Shown: positions 11,780 through 23,298 of the stretch, piece after piece | Position numbering within the stretch: position 1 is the stretch's first letter | How the letters are laid out: the number at the start of each line of letters is the position of its first letter | Assembly: GCA_949358305.1 (NCBI GenBank) | Contig: OX442321.1 | Span: forward strand, 5,605,605-5,669,604 | Length of the DNA stretch: 64,000 nucleotides | Reading direction: 5' to 3' | DNA from: Strigamia acuminata | Lineage: Eukaryota; Arthropoda; Chilopoda; Geophilomorpha; Linotaeniidae | Program-made: the position numbers and the translations under genes | Notes under the pieces: generated by a model | Told to the model about the DNA's origin: nothing | What the model saw: the letters and a program-made list of their open reading frames with translations, nothing else | Databases searched by the model: none

Positions 11780-13995
11780 ATGCAAATTGATCGGGAAGTT
11801 TGTGCGCATGAAAATGAAAAGTAGGTTTTGACCGAAATTTAAGTCATAACTAAATTTAGTTATAAAGATCTTGTATTAGAATCACAAGAAGTGAAAAATA
11901 TTCACTTTAATTTTGATTTTCTGTAGAAAAATCGAACATCTTCGTAAAACGAGAATTCTACCACGTGGTAAAACCATAAACAGGTTAATAAATAAAAATT
12001 ATTTTATAAATCTACCACGGGAAATTATAAAATTCAGTCCGAATTTATCGTTGTTTTGTCCGCCTACGGAACGTCGTTTTCACCGAATTCAAATTCGAAT
12101 TATTTTCAATCGGCCATTTCAAGAAATTGACAAAAAAGTTATCAGACACTTACACCAACTTTTATTTGGGAAATAAGTACAAAGGAAAGTCGATACTGTT
12201 TAAAGAACAGGTTTATTTGTTCTCAAATTTTGGTTACAAGATTAACACATACCTCATACCTGATCAACCTTACTTTCGTTTCGTATAATCAAGACCGTGA
12301 TTTTAAAATAGTAAAATCCAACAAGGCAAGGATTATCGCTCGAATGTTCTAATCCGATGAAAACATTTTACAGCTGCTTTGCCTAGAAACCAGAAGCGCC
12401 AAGAATCCAACGATTTAGCGTGCTTCCTAATTGTTATTAACAATTTTTCAATCATGAATTCAGATTGTTTTAATCACAATCTTTGTTTATTTCGATTTAT
12501 AACTTATATCGAATCAGAGTGTCACAGTTCTCTTGTACGCATTTACGAAAGTGAATGAGATTGGTTTAGACAAATTTACTGGAAAAAGTTTCGATTGAAA
12601 TAAATAGGAACAGAAATTTATCTATAATGTCTAAAAATATTCCGCTTTATTCTTGTGCTGTCAATTACAAGAAAGAAAGTTGCATTCACTTTAATGCTAA
12701 AATTCTTAAAGGCAAATAGGTAAACTTTGCGAATTGCAAAAATCGAATCATTTCAGTACGGGAAAAAGGAATAAAGTTTACTCTTCATTCTCAAAATAAA
12801 TAGAATACATATCAAATTGGTAAATGAATCAATTTATTTTATTCTGATTTTACAAAATGGTAAACATATTTACCAGAACTATAAGTATTTATTCAGTTCA
12901 AGAACTTTTTTGAAGCCATCTGCACACTAATTGTATGTAGTAGCAGATCGTTCAAAAGAACATTTCAATATTAAAAGTCCCTTTTTAAAATAAAATTGGA
13001 ATATTTTAGAAGTTAGGTCAATCCAGACCATCACCTTTTACACTTGAAAGTATAATTTATTACCAAGTTAAAGCACTTGCTTTTTCTCTAGTTTGTTGTA
13101 AGAACAACACGTCAAACATTTCGACTATTTAATAGATATTACGAATATGAATAAACCAGATGACCTTTTAAATCCCTGATTATTAAGCGCAGTTAATAAG
13201 AATTCAAACGAATACTTTATTTGCATTACTTTTCAATAAGATTGGAAAACACTTGGTTTTTATAAAGTTTTATTTAAATAAAACATTTTATGTCGTTCAT
13301 ACTTGAATAACGATACATTAAGATCAATTGATAAATTTGCGTCGCCACAAGTGGAAATTCTATCGAATCACCATACGTAAGGGATCCCTTGAAATATTTA
13401 AGATAAATGAGAGATTTTTCATTAACATCATCTGTAACCGAGATCTGAATCTAAATTTATTTTGCAAGAAATGAAATTTATCGTAAAAAAGTTAATTTTA
13501 CCACTCGGTAAGACTTTTTAAAACTTATCATCGGAGGCTGAAAATTAAGCCGACTGGGACATAATCATGCCCACCTAGAAAATACGGCAGATACTGTCTA
13601 TTCTGAAAAGAAAGCATGTGTTGGATAACAACAAAGAACGCGATTACAAGAAATCGCAATTTCGAAAGAATTCGAAATAAGATCAAAAAAAAAAAAAATC
13701 ATTGCATTCTGAAATATGAATCTGAACTAGCCACGTATAATTTCGATTAAGTAAACAGGTTAATAAATAAATATATTTATTTTCATACTTATAAAAAATA
13801 AGGATATACCTGATTACAAAGTAAAACTTTTTACATAAATAGGATTATTTTCACAAACCCATATTATTTATCTGGAATAGTCCATCGAATTACGATCGAA
13901 GTCCATATCGAAATCGTTTGCCAAAGAGAAAGCGAAGAAATGGAATGTAACACATACAATAATGTATTCGTTGTTGTCTAACAACTAATAGTAGT
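11780..13995. other. AT-rich interior of the DIRS element, no ORF recognised
   Basis: A DIRS element should carry reverse transcriptase and RNase H here, but no frame longer than 87 codons is open and I could not recognise RT motifs. Scattered TACCACG/GGTAAA patches are seen. The region is either heavily decayed or was replaced by unrelated DNA. Confidence 0.5.
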
Positions 13996-14475
13996 TCGCA
14001 CTCTAAAAGGAGTTACTAATTTACGACCTAGTCTGCCACGGTACGTGGCAACATGGGATGTGGGTTTGGCTCTCAACGAATTGCGCAAACTCTGGCCACA
14101 CGACAACTTAGATTGGATATGTCTACAAGAAAAGACACTTATTCTGCTTGCTTAACTACTGCAGCTAGAGTAAGCTCACTGCAACAATTGAAAACCTCGG
14201 AAATGACAGTGTCAACCGACGCTGTAATTTTCAACTCCAAAACTATGCACAAGATTCTCGTGCGGGTCACCATACGGTTTACCGTCAAGAGTTCGGTGCT
14301 CATTCGACGCGAGCTGCGGCCACCAGTGCAGCCGCCAGTGTTATTCCGGTGCAACAAATATTAGGTGTTGCCGGTTGGACCTCCGAACAAACATTCGCGA
14401 GGTTCTACAACAAAACTATTGTCAACCACAATGCTTTTCAAGAATCAGTCCTAAACAGACCGATTCCAAAATAAT
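13996..14475 (+). pseudogene. DIRS-type tyrosine recombinase, frameshifted C-terminal domain
   Basis: Read across frames, the segment gives LRPSLPRYVATWDVGLALN and ELRKLWPHDNLDW, then TTAARVSSLQQLK (box A with the catalytic Arg), then HSTRAAATSAAAS (H-x-x-R box) and GWTSEQTFARFYNK (the probable nucleophilic Tyr), ending at a TAA near 14474. Two frame changes are needed, one before LTTAARVSSL and one before HSTRAAA, so this copy is inactive. Position directly upstream of the internal complementary region fits DIRS architecture. Confidence 0.82.
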
Positions 14476-14573
14476 TTCATAAAATAAAAAATGATTAAAC
14501 TGAAAAATTGTTAAACTTGTTTTTTCCAAAACATTTTTATTTTTATCCTATGGAAAAAAGTTACCTTTCAAGT

Positions 14574-14699
14574 CTCCTGTTTAGCCGGAGATTACAAAGA
14601 GTGAATGTAATCTCGGCTGAACGAAGTGAAGCGGAGCGAAGCGGAGCGAACGAGTGAAAGCCGATAGCATTCACTCGTGTAATTGGAGGTTTAACAGGA
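14574..14699 (+). other. DIRS internal complementary region (ICR)
   Basis: A 126-bp segment whose first 35 bases are the reverse complement of the left terminus (10214-10248) and whose last 96 bases (14604-14699) are the reverse complement of the right terminus (14915-15010). The two parts overlap by 5 bp (ACATT/AATGT), as expected for a template of the circular junction. Confidence 0.9.
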
Positions 14700-15186
14700 C
14701 CCACCACATCCTCCCTTGTCACAACTAATTCATTTGGTCTCCATTTACCTCCAGCTAATAACTTTTAGTTACACTCTAACGCTTATAATTAAGAAATATC
14801 GTAAATACGCTTACCGTCAACTCGGTGCTGTTGTTGACTCCATTTTTTTCCTTCACTTCCTTTTTTCCAGGATATAGCTTTTAAGACTGACGTAACCCGA
14901 CTAGTAGCGCCATCTCCTGTTAAACCTCCAATTACACGAGTGAATGCTATCGGCTTTCACTCGTTCGCTCCGCTTCGCTCCGCTTCACTTCGTTCAGCCG
15001 AGATTACATTTTTATTAACGAAAAATGGCCGCATGAAGCTTCCACTAACAGCGCTTTTAAAATACCTAGTTGAATAAATTCGCACTAGATGGCTCGAGCG
15101 AGCCATTTCAACAACAAAGTGAAAGGCGTAGTTTCAAGCATGTTTTTTCTTGTTCTTAGTTTCAGAAGACATAAGAATACAATTTA

Positions 15187-18100
15187 ATGCCGAAACGAAA
15201 GCTGAGTAAGTCGAAAGATGACAATAAAGAAGAAAACGATGATTCCTTTACAAACGCGCAATGCGAAATTCCAATAAAAAGAGGTCGGGGCCGCCCAAGA
15301 GCCGTTCGACCAGTAGATGGAGATAAAGATAAACCGCATGTATTTTAGACAAAAGCGCACGTACCATTCGCGACATTTTATCTCGTTTTTCCTTTATCTA
15401 GGACTTAGATCAGAGTCCCGTAACACCGTTAAGCCCGACCCCTGACGAAAAACAAATCGGACGGCGCAAAAAACAATCATCACGTGATTATTTATTCAAA
15501 TTAAAAAAATGTATATTTTATGAATATTTAATTAAATTAATCGATTTTTTTGTCGTCAGCAGACGATGAATCGAAGGAAGAAGAAGAGCCCAACGAGTCG
15601 TGTTCGGAAAAGAAGGAAGAACCGGAAAAGAGGAGTCTTAGGGCTACGAATAGTCGTCGGTCGCGTGAAGCACTCGCTCGGCACATGCTAGCGGAATCGG
15701 CCGCCATTGCGGCGCAGAAATCATTACTCGATAAAAATATTCAAGAAAAAGACGAACAACAAGTAGATTTAGGTGTCGAGAAAGAGAAATTAGACGAGTC
15801 TGTTGCGGTATGGGAATTATTTGAAGAAATTTGTGGTTTTTAGAGGTTAATTTTGTTGAATTTTGGTGTAGAATGACGACGAAGACGCCGCGAAATGCGA
15901 ATTAACCGATTTGGACGTTGTTCCGAGCGTTGAATCACCGAATACGAAGATCGTGCGGAATTATTTGCCTCCGAGTTCGCCGACATCGAGTGAAATCGAG
16001 GATTTAAGAGTGAAAAAAGTATTTTTTTTTTTTGTTTTTTAAATTTGATTTGATTAATTAAACGTGTAAATTTAATTTAGGTGATGCTCACACCACCGCC
16101 GGAGCCTCGGAAGCCGATCTGCATCGAAGTGCGGGAACGATATTTGACCGACACGCAGGAAATTGACGAAACCGAAGCAAAAACCGACAAGGGACACGAA
16201 GAAAAGCAATCTGACTCTGTCGATTCACCTAACATTCAAACAGATGACGCGGATGAACCAATAAAATCAGATGAAGCCGAGAACGAGAACGAGGAGAAAA
16301 GAAAATGTCAAGCGCAAACCAGCGACGATAAAGACGCCGCGAGTAGCGCTGGGAGGTCGTCGAGACCCAGACGAATTTCACATCGGCCTGGGATCGAATT
16401 CCGACTCGGGGGGCGTCTGGAGGCGTGCGATTTCATGTCCAATTGGTGATTTGGGTGGGAATTGTGGGCGTTTAAGTGGAAATTTAATTTTGTTTTTGTT
16501 TTTGTTCAGGTATGCTTCAAAGATTGTGGGATTGGATTGGAATGAGAAGGAAGTTTTGATTCATTTCGAGGGTTGGAGTTCTCGGTTTGATGAATGGGTT
16601 TCTATGGACAGCCACCGTTTACGGCCAATTACACGAACTTCAGCAAGAAAAGAACATAAACAGAAATTAAAGGAAGTACGTACTAGTGTAAGAAACAAAT
16701 TTAGACCGATTCTGGGTTTTATTTAATGAATTTAGACCGATTTTGGATTTTGTGATGAATGATTTTTTTTTTTGAATTGATTTTTAGGAATTTAAAGTTC
16801 ACGAAAATGTGCTAGCCAAGTGGGTAGATGGAAAAATGTACCCTGCCAAAGTTGTTTCTGTTAATGCTAATGGTAAGTTTTAATTATTCTAGCGTGAAAA
16901 TTGCATTTTGTGAATTTTTTACACACAAATTTCTGCTTTTTTAGCTTAAATAATGCACTTTTGTGCCTAAAAAGTGCATTTATGTGCTGAAAATTCATTA
17001 TTGTGCATGAGAAATGCATTATTGTGCTTAAAAAATACATTTGTATGCTTAAAATATGCATTTTCTGCCTAAAACGTGCATTTTATGCCTAAAATTTGAA
17101 TTTTTGTTTCTAAAATTTGAATTTTTGTGTCTAAAATTTGAATTTTTGTGTCTAAAATTTGAATTTTTGTGTCTAAAATTTGAATTTTTGTGTCTAAAGT
17201 TTGAATTTTTGTGTCTAAAATTTGAATTTTTGTGCCTAAAACGTGCATTTACGTGCTGAAAATTTATTATTGTGCATGAGAAATGCATTATTGTGCTTAA
17301 AAATTACATTTGTATGCTTAAAATATGCATTTTTATGCCTAAAACGGGCATTTTTATGCCTAAAACGGGCATTTTTATGCCTAAAACGGGCATTTTTATG
17401 CCTAAAACGGGCATTTTTATGCCTAAAACGGGCATTTTTATGCCTAAAACGGGCATTTTTATGCCTAAAACGGGCATTTTTATGCCTAAAACGGGCATTT
17501 TTATGCCTAAAACGGGCATTTTTATGCCTAAAACGGGCATTTTTATGCCTAAAACGGGCATTTTTATGCCTAAAACGGGCATTTTTATGTTTAAAACGGG
17601 CATTTTTATGCCTAAAACGTGCATTTTTATGCCTAAAACCGGCATTTTAAGTTATTTTGGGAGTAGAAAAGACGTCGTCCAGTGTCTAACTTTGTTTATC
17701 CCAATTATCTAAGGTTCTTGTCAAGTCACGTTCTTGGACGATGGAATACAGAAATCAGTGAAACCCATGCACTTACGCAAAGTAACGAAAGAGGAATTTG
17801 CATATCATGTGGGTAGTTTAATTCTAATTGAATTTGGGATGTTTTTATAATCGAATGTCTATTTTATATTTTTCTATTTTGTTAGGTAAGCCAAGCGAAA
17901 CCACTGGACAGAAAGGGACGTTTCGGGAAAAGAAAGTTTGTCTCGTCTTCCGAGGACGACGAATCGTCGGATAATCCAGAAGCGAAAAGCTTTAAAGGCG
18001 AAGAAAAAGAAGCTCGAACAAAAAGGGGTTTCAAACACGCAAAAACCGATAAACTGTCCCCGCCACAAGGTGTGAATGTGAGGCGAAAAAAACTATTAAT

Positions 18101-21100
18101 TGGTGGAATTTTTCAAGCTAAAAGAACGTTCCAGGAATCTCAAACGGTGAAAAAACGTGCGTCACGTTCGCGTGACCATGAATCCGGACGACCCGGTCGT
18201 AAAGTAATTGAATTTAAATGTGAATAATTGAAAATATCGATAAATTTATTTTTTTTTTTAAATAAATTTTAGCCGATGCGTTTACCTGGACTGAAGGTGA
18301 AGCCGGGTCGAGCTAAAAGTGCGAAAATTTTAAACGAAATTAATTCGACCGTCGAAGAATCGACCCCCGTTGCGGATTCCAACGATAATGCGAACGAGGA
18401 GCAACGAAAAGTCGGAAGTGGTACGCGAAAAAAATCAATTTTTGTTCGAGAATATTAATTTTTGTTCGAGAATATCAATTTTTGTTCGAGAATATCAATT
18501 TTTGTTCGAGAATATCAATTTTTGTTCGAGAATATCAATTTTTGTTCGAGAATATCAATTTTTGTTCGAGAATATCAATTTTTGTTCGAGAATATCAATT
18601 TTTGTTCGAGAATATCAATTTTTGTTCGAGAATATCAATTTTTGTTCGAGAATATCAATTTTTGTTCGAGAATATCAATTTTTGTTCGAGAATATCAATT
18701 TTTGTTCGAGAATATCAATTTTTGTTCGAGAATATCAATTTTTGTTCGAGAATATCAATTTTTGTTCGAGAATATCAATTTTTGTTCGAGAATATCAATT
18801 TTTGTTCGAGAATATCAATTTTTGTTCGAGAATATCAATTTTCGTTCGAAAAATACAATTTTTATTTGAAAAATACAATTTTCATTCGAAAAATACAATT
18901 TTCATTCGAAAAATACAATTTTCATTCGAAAAATACAATTTTCATTCGAAAAATACAATTTTCATTCGAAAATTCCAATGTTTATTCGAAGAAATCAATT
19001 TTCATTCAAAAAAATCAATTATTCTTTTAAAAAAAAACATTTTTATTAAATTTTTTTTAAAATTTTAAAAATTTTTTAGCTCGTAAAGAATTCATTATCG
19101 AGGAAGATCACAACCATTTTAAATGCCTTTTCGACAACTGCGGCAAAGCCTTTCGAAAAGAATCGCTGCTGGCATCGCACATGAAACATTACCACGACAA
19201 CTCGGCCAAAACGCCCCGAAAACGCGACGTGAGCACTTCCAGCGCCAGTGCGAAGTTACCTCAAGAAACACCGACAATTCCTTTGGATAAAGAATCGGAT
19301 TTGTCGGACGTTTCGCCGAATGTCGAACCCAAAGCTGCGAAAACGATCAAAAAGGGTCGCGGATTCAAACACAGCTTTGCCAAACACAAAGTCAACATTG
19401 CTAAACGACGACCGATGTTATTATACCGAAGAAAACCGAACGAACCCGAAGTTACGGACAAAATCGTGGACCCCGTCAGCCCCAAAGTGAAGGGAAACAA
19501 GAAAAAACCCGCGCGAAAATCGGATTTGGCGTCTCTACCCGTCGCGGAGGACGAAAATATTGCAAACAGTAGTGAAAATCATTTAAAATTCAACTCTAAA
19601 CCGCAAAAAAACAATTTATTTCTTTAATTTTTGCAGTAGAAACGCTTGTAAAAGCCGAACCGGACGTCACGGGAGCTGACCAGCTCGTCGCCGCATCACC
19701 CACCTCATCTCCGATGAAGAAAAGCGGTCGGAAACGAAAATGGCGATGCAATATTCGGTCGCCGAAGAAACTCGACTCCACACCGGTGGCAAACGAGGCG
19801 ACGGAAATGGTTAAATTGAGCCCCGAATCGCCCGACGTTCCGTTTCCGGTGGTCGACGACGATTGCAGCCGCGAAGAAGTGGTCAATTGCATTTGCCGGG
19901 TGCTGGAAGAAGACGGACTGATGATGCAATGCGAAACGTGCATGGCGTGGCAGCACGGCGTGTGTTTCAACATCGAAGAGGAAGACAAAGTGCCGGAGAA
20001 ATACGTTTGTTTTGCTTGTAAAAATCCGTCAGGTAGAAAAATCGGCGAAATAAGGGAGAGAAATGAAATAAAAATAATTTTTACTCAATTTGTTTGTTAT
20101 TTTGAAGGTCAGCGAGAAAGTTATCGATATTGGTACGATCAGGATTGGTGGAAAACGGGGCAAGTTGCGAGGTTCAGTTTCACGCCCAAAGACGAGGCGA
20201 AGGATCGAAAAGTGGCCACGAGCATGTTGAAAGCGCATGCGCTGGCTGGTAACGTGATTGCCGTTAAGAAGCTTCTTCATTGTTTAGAACAGAAATTGGA
20301 TTTGGCGAGGTTTGTTGACATTTTTGGTTTATTTTCAATAAAAATGTGAAATTTGATTGATTTTGTTGATTTTTTTGTTTCAGAAATGGCAGCGAATCGA
20401 ATTTGTCGACGTGGAACAAAGTTTGGAGTTTGAAATCGAGTCTGCGGGAGAAAACTTCCGGTTCCGGTGATGGCCGCCATTCCGCTTTGCATTTCGATCA
20501 TTCCTATTCGGTGCCGAGTAAAAATGGAGTCGAGGTTAAAATTGACGACATCTTATCCAATGCGCCGTATGTTGGATAATCAAGTTTTTTTTTTGTGTTT
20601 GTTTTGATTTTTTTTTTAAATGTTTTGTGGAATTTTGGTTTCAGGTTGGAATTGGCGGAGGAAAAAGTGGAAATTGCCGACGAGGCGCAAGCGGAGCCGG
20701 CCACACCCACGGCGAACGGAATAGACAAACAGGAAGCGGCCATTGACGTAACGACGGTGGAAAATATAGACGAAAAGAAATTCCAGCCGCCCGATAACAA
20801 TTACACTTTGTTCCTGGATCACCTGGATCACATGCAGGACGAAGTGGATCACAGACTCGATGAAATCAGTCAACACATTGAAGGTGCAAATCGAATTTTT
20901 AGACCGAAAATTGATTTATTGATTCTTTTAGAACTAATGTTTGTTTATTTTTTTTGGATTTTTGGATTTTTTAGACTTAAAATTAACACATTTTTTCAAT
21001 TTTTCGATTTTTTAGACCCATATTTAATTAATTTTCGAATTTTTTTGATTTCAAATGAATATATCTTTTGATTTTTTGATTTTTAAAACCAAAAGTTTGT

Positions 21101-21412
21101 TTTTTTTCGATTTTTTAGACCTAAAATTAGTAATTTGTTTAGTTTTTTCGATTTTTTAGACCTAAATTTAATTGATTTTCCAATTTTTTAGGCCTAAAAA
21201 AAAAAAATCTGTTAGTTTTCCGATTTCTAAGCATAAAATTGATTAATTTTTTTTATTTTCCGATTATTTTTCTAGCTTTAGAAGTAGAGTGGGACGACGA
21301 TTCGTTTTCACCGCACGGCAATTCTTTGGGGGACCTCCCCGTAGTCAAGAAAATGCTTAAAGTGCTCCAAGTGAATCTGGACAAAGTCCTGCGGATGGCA
21401 ACTTATCATTAA
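15187..21412 (+). CDS. PHF20-like: PHF20 / MBD-R2-like chromatin reader (AT-hook, 2 Tudor, C2H2, PHD)
   Basis: Predicted nuclear subunit of the NSL (MOF) histone acetyltransferase complex, by orthology. Exons: 15187-15339, 15402-15483, 15560-15807, 15872-16018, 16081-16445, 16510-16675, 16788-16872, 17714-17818, 17886-18077, 18135-18203, 18273-18420, 19080-19571, 19637-20032, 20108-20309, 20384-20576, 20644-20883, 21276-21412; about 1,139 residues, all junctions in frame. Order of domains: AT-hook KRGRGRPR (about residue 33); first Tudor/MBT-like unit with [20 protein letters not shown] and [12 protein letters not shown]; second Tudor with [20 protein letters not shown]2H2 finger [14 protein letters not shown] then HMKHYH; PHD finger [24 protein letters not shown] and CFAC; then [10 protein letters not shown] and a C-terminal helix with [15 protein letters not shown], both conserved in human PHF20. 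The 18078-18134 intron could be retained without stop. Introns 7, 11 and 16 hold tandem repeats. The start lies about 180 bp after a DIRS element. Confidence 0.92.
16900..17660 (+). repeat. Two intronic 21-bp tandem arrays in the PHF20-like gene
   Basis: Intron 7 (16873-17713) contains about seven copies of atttttgtgtctaaaatttg(a) at 17085-17240 and about fifteen copies of tttttatgcctaaaacgggc(a) at 17320-17650, both with a 21-bp period. The two units share the skeleton gcctaaaa...attttt and probably derive from one ancestor. 21 is a multiple of 3, so spurious protein repeats (KRAFLCL, MPKTGIF) appear in several frames. Confidence 0.93.
18421..18980 (+). repeat. Near-perfect 20-bp tandem array in the PHF20-like gene
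   Basis: Intron 11 begins at the donor gtacgc (18421) and from about 18436 has over twenty almost identical copies of a 20-bp unit (tttttgttcgagaatatcaa), then a related unit (ttcattcgaaaaatacaatt) to about 18980. The splice acceptor is at 19078-19079. Long open frames reading through it (for example 18370-19068) are artefacts. Confidence 0.93.
20890..21270 (+). repeat. Degenerate repeat in PHF20-like intron 16
   Basis: The last large intron contains diverged copies of a motif near cgattttttagacctaaaat, spaced by about 40-60 bp. It looks like an older array of the same general type as those in other introns. Confidence 0.6.
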
Positions 21413-21623
21413 GAGATTTTTTTGTATTGCAAATTAATTAAATGAAAGTTTTCTTTTTTAGCGTGTCAAGTGTTTTTGTATTTTTATTATTATAATTATT
21501 TTTATTCTGTATAAATTAAATTGCCCAAGGCTGAATAGTTTTAGTTTTTTTTTCTTCCTTATTTTATCATTAATTTCGATTAGTTAACGATTTCGCACGA
21601 ACACGGCCGCCTGATATTGAATT

Positions 21624-21896
21624 TCACGGATCCGCGGCCCCGTACACGCCTTCATATCTCAATCCAACGCCGCACTCGCAGTGGTTATCGACACATCCGG
21701 GCGAAACGCAGTAAAGGTGCGCGCAGCCATGAGGGCAACCGAAATTTACGACAGCTGTTGACACGCAAAATGCGAGGAAAAGTATCGCAAATCCGATCGA
21801 CAACAAACTCTTCATTAATGATGTTCTAATAGGAAAAAAATCGGTTGGAAAATGATGCGCAAATGTTGACAAATTGTGGTTTTCTTACCCGGTCAT
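21624..21896 (-). CDS. Small secreted cysteine-rich peptide 1
   Basis: Exon 21826-21888 is a predicted 63-nt intron, giving CDS 21889-21896 plus 21624-21825 (69 residues) starting MTGTSLMKSLL; alternatively the inner ATG at 21815 gives 63 residues. A hydrophobic signal peptide (LLSIGFAILFLAFCVSTA) is followed by a short mature chain with six cysteines, C-X3-C-X4-C-X4-C-X4-C-X-C, containing CVDNHCECG. A TATATAA box is on the minus strand at 21957-21963, about 60 bp upstream of the ATG. The last five cysteines have the same spacing as the peptides at 23.0 and 62.7 kb, so I treat them as one family. Function unknown; the size and cysteine pattern are compatible with a defence or venom-like peptide, but nothing shows which. 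Confidence 0.7.
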
Positions 21897-21956
21897 GTTG
21901 TTCTCGTTCAAGATCCTGTGGTAAAGTGAATAATAAACTCGTAGGAAAGGTTTTGG

Positions 21957-21963
21957 TTATATA
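21957..21963 (-). promoter_or_regulatory. TATA box of cysteine-rich peptide gene 1
   Basis: TATATAA on the minus strand, placed about 60 bp before the predicted upstream start codon at 21896, which suits a short 5' UTR. Confidence 0.5.
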
Positions 21964-22089
21964 ATGACTGTAACTTTGAGTACCGGGAATTCAATTGGTT
22001 TCGTCGTTTTATCGAAAAACAAACGTAAATTTATTTCAAGGTTAAAAAATTGAGTGAAATTCGTTGAAAACCATTCGCCCATGCCATGA

Positions 22090-22302
22090 TTAGCCCAGAT
22101 TTCCAGCATCAGGCTGCAGGTAGGGCTATATCCTGCTGCAATCTAGGGGCCTTGAACAAGTGGGAAACATTTTTATAATTTTATAATTCTACTCACAATA
22201 AATACTTGTAGCTGCAACGGCCGTTGTCATGCAAAACACAAAAAAACAAAGTCGGAACAAAACCAAAAAATCTTCATCAACATTTTCTTGAAAAAAAATG
22301 AA
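22090..22302 (-). pseudogene. Remnant of a cysteine-rich peptide gene (copy 2)
   Basis: On the minus strand an ATG near 22286 starts MLMKIF, matching the first codons of the intact peptide at 63034, followed by sequence similar to its signal peptide and a gtgagt donor at about 22197. The frame is broken after about six codons: the remaining signal-like residues (VFCMTTAVAA) are in another frame. No second exon with the cysteine framework is recognisable. The flanking sequence is clearly related to that around 62.95-63.15 kb. Confidence 0.55.
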
Positions 22303-22994
22303 TACAATAAGACGAATAAGTGACACTGAATGAAAATATAGTACGTGCTTACAAATGTGATAAAAACACGTTTAATCAGACTGACACTCGAGATGTACCG
22401 GTACGATAAATGTTTAATCAACCGACATCTCTCTCGGCTTTATTTCTGCAATTTTAATAATTTATTTCCTGGGAAATATTTTACAGGAAAAAAATCATCA
22501 AAAACATCAAACATAACAAAAAAATGCTAATTACGTCCCAGCAGCTTGAATATCTAGCAAATTTAATATTTTAATCCTCCGAATTGATAAAATTTAATCA
22601 AATTCAGAATTTTTACGTCCTAGAAGTGCCAGAATGTCGTCATTGATATGCACTTTGGTGTTCAATTGGTTCTATTGAAGTGTCCACCTATCTTCAACTG
22701 AAGTAAATTGACAATACAGGGATTAGTCATGGGTTTTTACCATAGAATACTTATCCCACGGATGTTCCATCAAAACTTATGCAACATATCACGAACGATG
22801 TGAAATTAAATGAAAACATAACATCAATTTGATGATAACTAATTTATTGCTTAAGTATATAAAAGAAATAAAAATAAAAGTTTCTGCGCGTGGGCTATAT
22901 TTTATTTATTTATTTTATCTATTATTTCCTTACATTTTAATATTTTAACCATTACATGACACATTGATCGCTTATTTGCGTTTTGTAACATCGG

Positions 22995-23063
22995 CAGGGG
23001 CGGATCTAGCCTTTCGAGGGTCCTGGGCTCAAATCCTAACTTATTAGCCCTTATCCGCTCCTG
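22995..23063. mobile_element. 69-bp hAT-like MITE inserted in a coding exon
   Basis: Ends are caggggcgga at the left and its near inverse tccgctcctg at the right, flanked by an 8-bp direct repeat aacatcgg at 22987-22994 and 23064-23071. CAGGGGCGGA ends with 8-bp duplications are typical of hAT elements. The copy at 61.3 kb lacks it. Confidence 0.8.
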
Positions 23064-23298
23064 AACATCGGCATTCATGATTGAGACAATACGGTAAAAA
23101 ACACCGTAAATGGTTGCAATGTTCAACTTCATCCGGAGTGCAGTTTTCCGCTATTAAACAAAACAACAGTCAAAACGTAATCTGCGCACACACGAACGAG
23201 AGTATTTTTTATTTTTTCTACTCACTGTAAACCTCTGCGACCATTGACATACAAATAAGAAAAAGTGCAAACAAAACCGAAGAAATCTTTATCAACAT
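23044..23298 (-). CDS. Small secreted cysteine-rich peptide 3
   Basis: Exon 1 (23226-23298) encodes a signal peptide, MLIKISSVLFALFLICMSM and more, ending at a gtgagt donor. Exon 2 (23044-23150) encodes a mature peptide with six cysteines, C-X7-C-X4-C-X4-C-X4-C-X-C (59 residues in all), containing CLNHECRC. This is the same framework as the peptide at 62.65-63.03 kb. The final codons and the stop codon come from a 69-bp transposon inserted in the exon right after the last cysteine. Secreted role inferred; target unknown. Confidence 0.75.

Larger units (their letters stand above)
10214..15010 (+). mobile_element. DIRS-type tyrosine-recombinase retrotransposon, degenerate
   Basis: The termini are inverted repeats: 10244-10274 is the exact reverse complement of 14888-14918. 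An internal complementary region at 14574-14699 matches, on the opposite strand, the joined ends of the element: 14574-14608 is complementary to the left end 10214-10248, and 14604-14699 to the right end 14915-15010. This left ITR / ORFs / ICR / right ITR plan is the hallmark of DIRS elements, which integrate as circles with a tyrosine recombinase and make no target duplication. Both edges carry ACATT, compatible with a recombination overlap. A broken tyrosine recombinase lies just upstream of the ICR, as expected. The 5' part holds a repeat-rich gag-like region. I found no recognisable reverse transcriptase or RNase H between 12.2 and 13.9 kb, so this copy is probably non-autonomous. Confidence 0.88.

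Noticed and set aside
17049-17712. Repeat proteins (KRAFLCL, MPKTGIF, NFRHKNS) in both strands
   Set aside because: Intronic 21-bp arrays of the PHF20-like gene, bounded by good splice sites.
18436-18860. CRISPR-like regular spacing
   Set aside because: Units are contiguous without spacers and the DNA is eukaryotic.
18370-19068. 182-232-codon frames with [12 protein letters not shown] repeats
   Set aside because: A 20-bp intronic array; 20 is not a multiple of 3, so all frames cycle through the same peptide, which is a repeat artefact.
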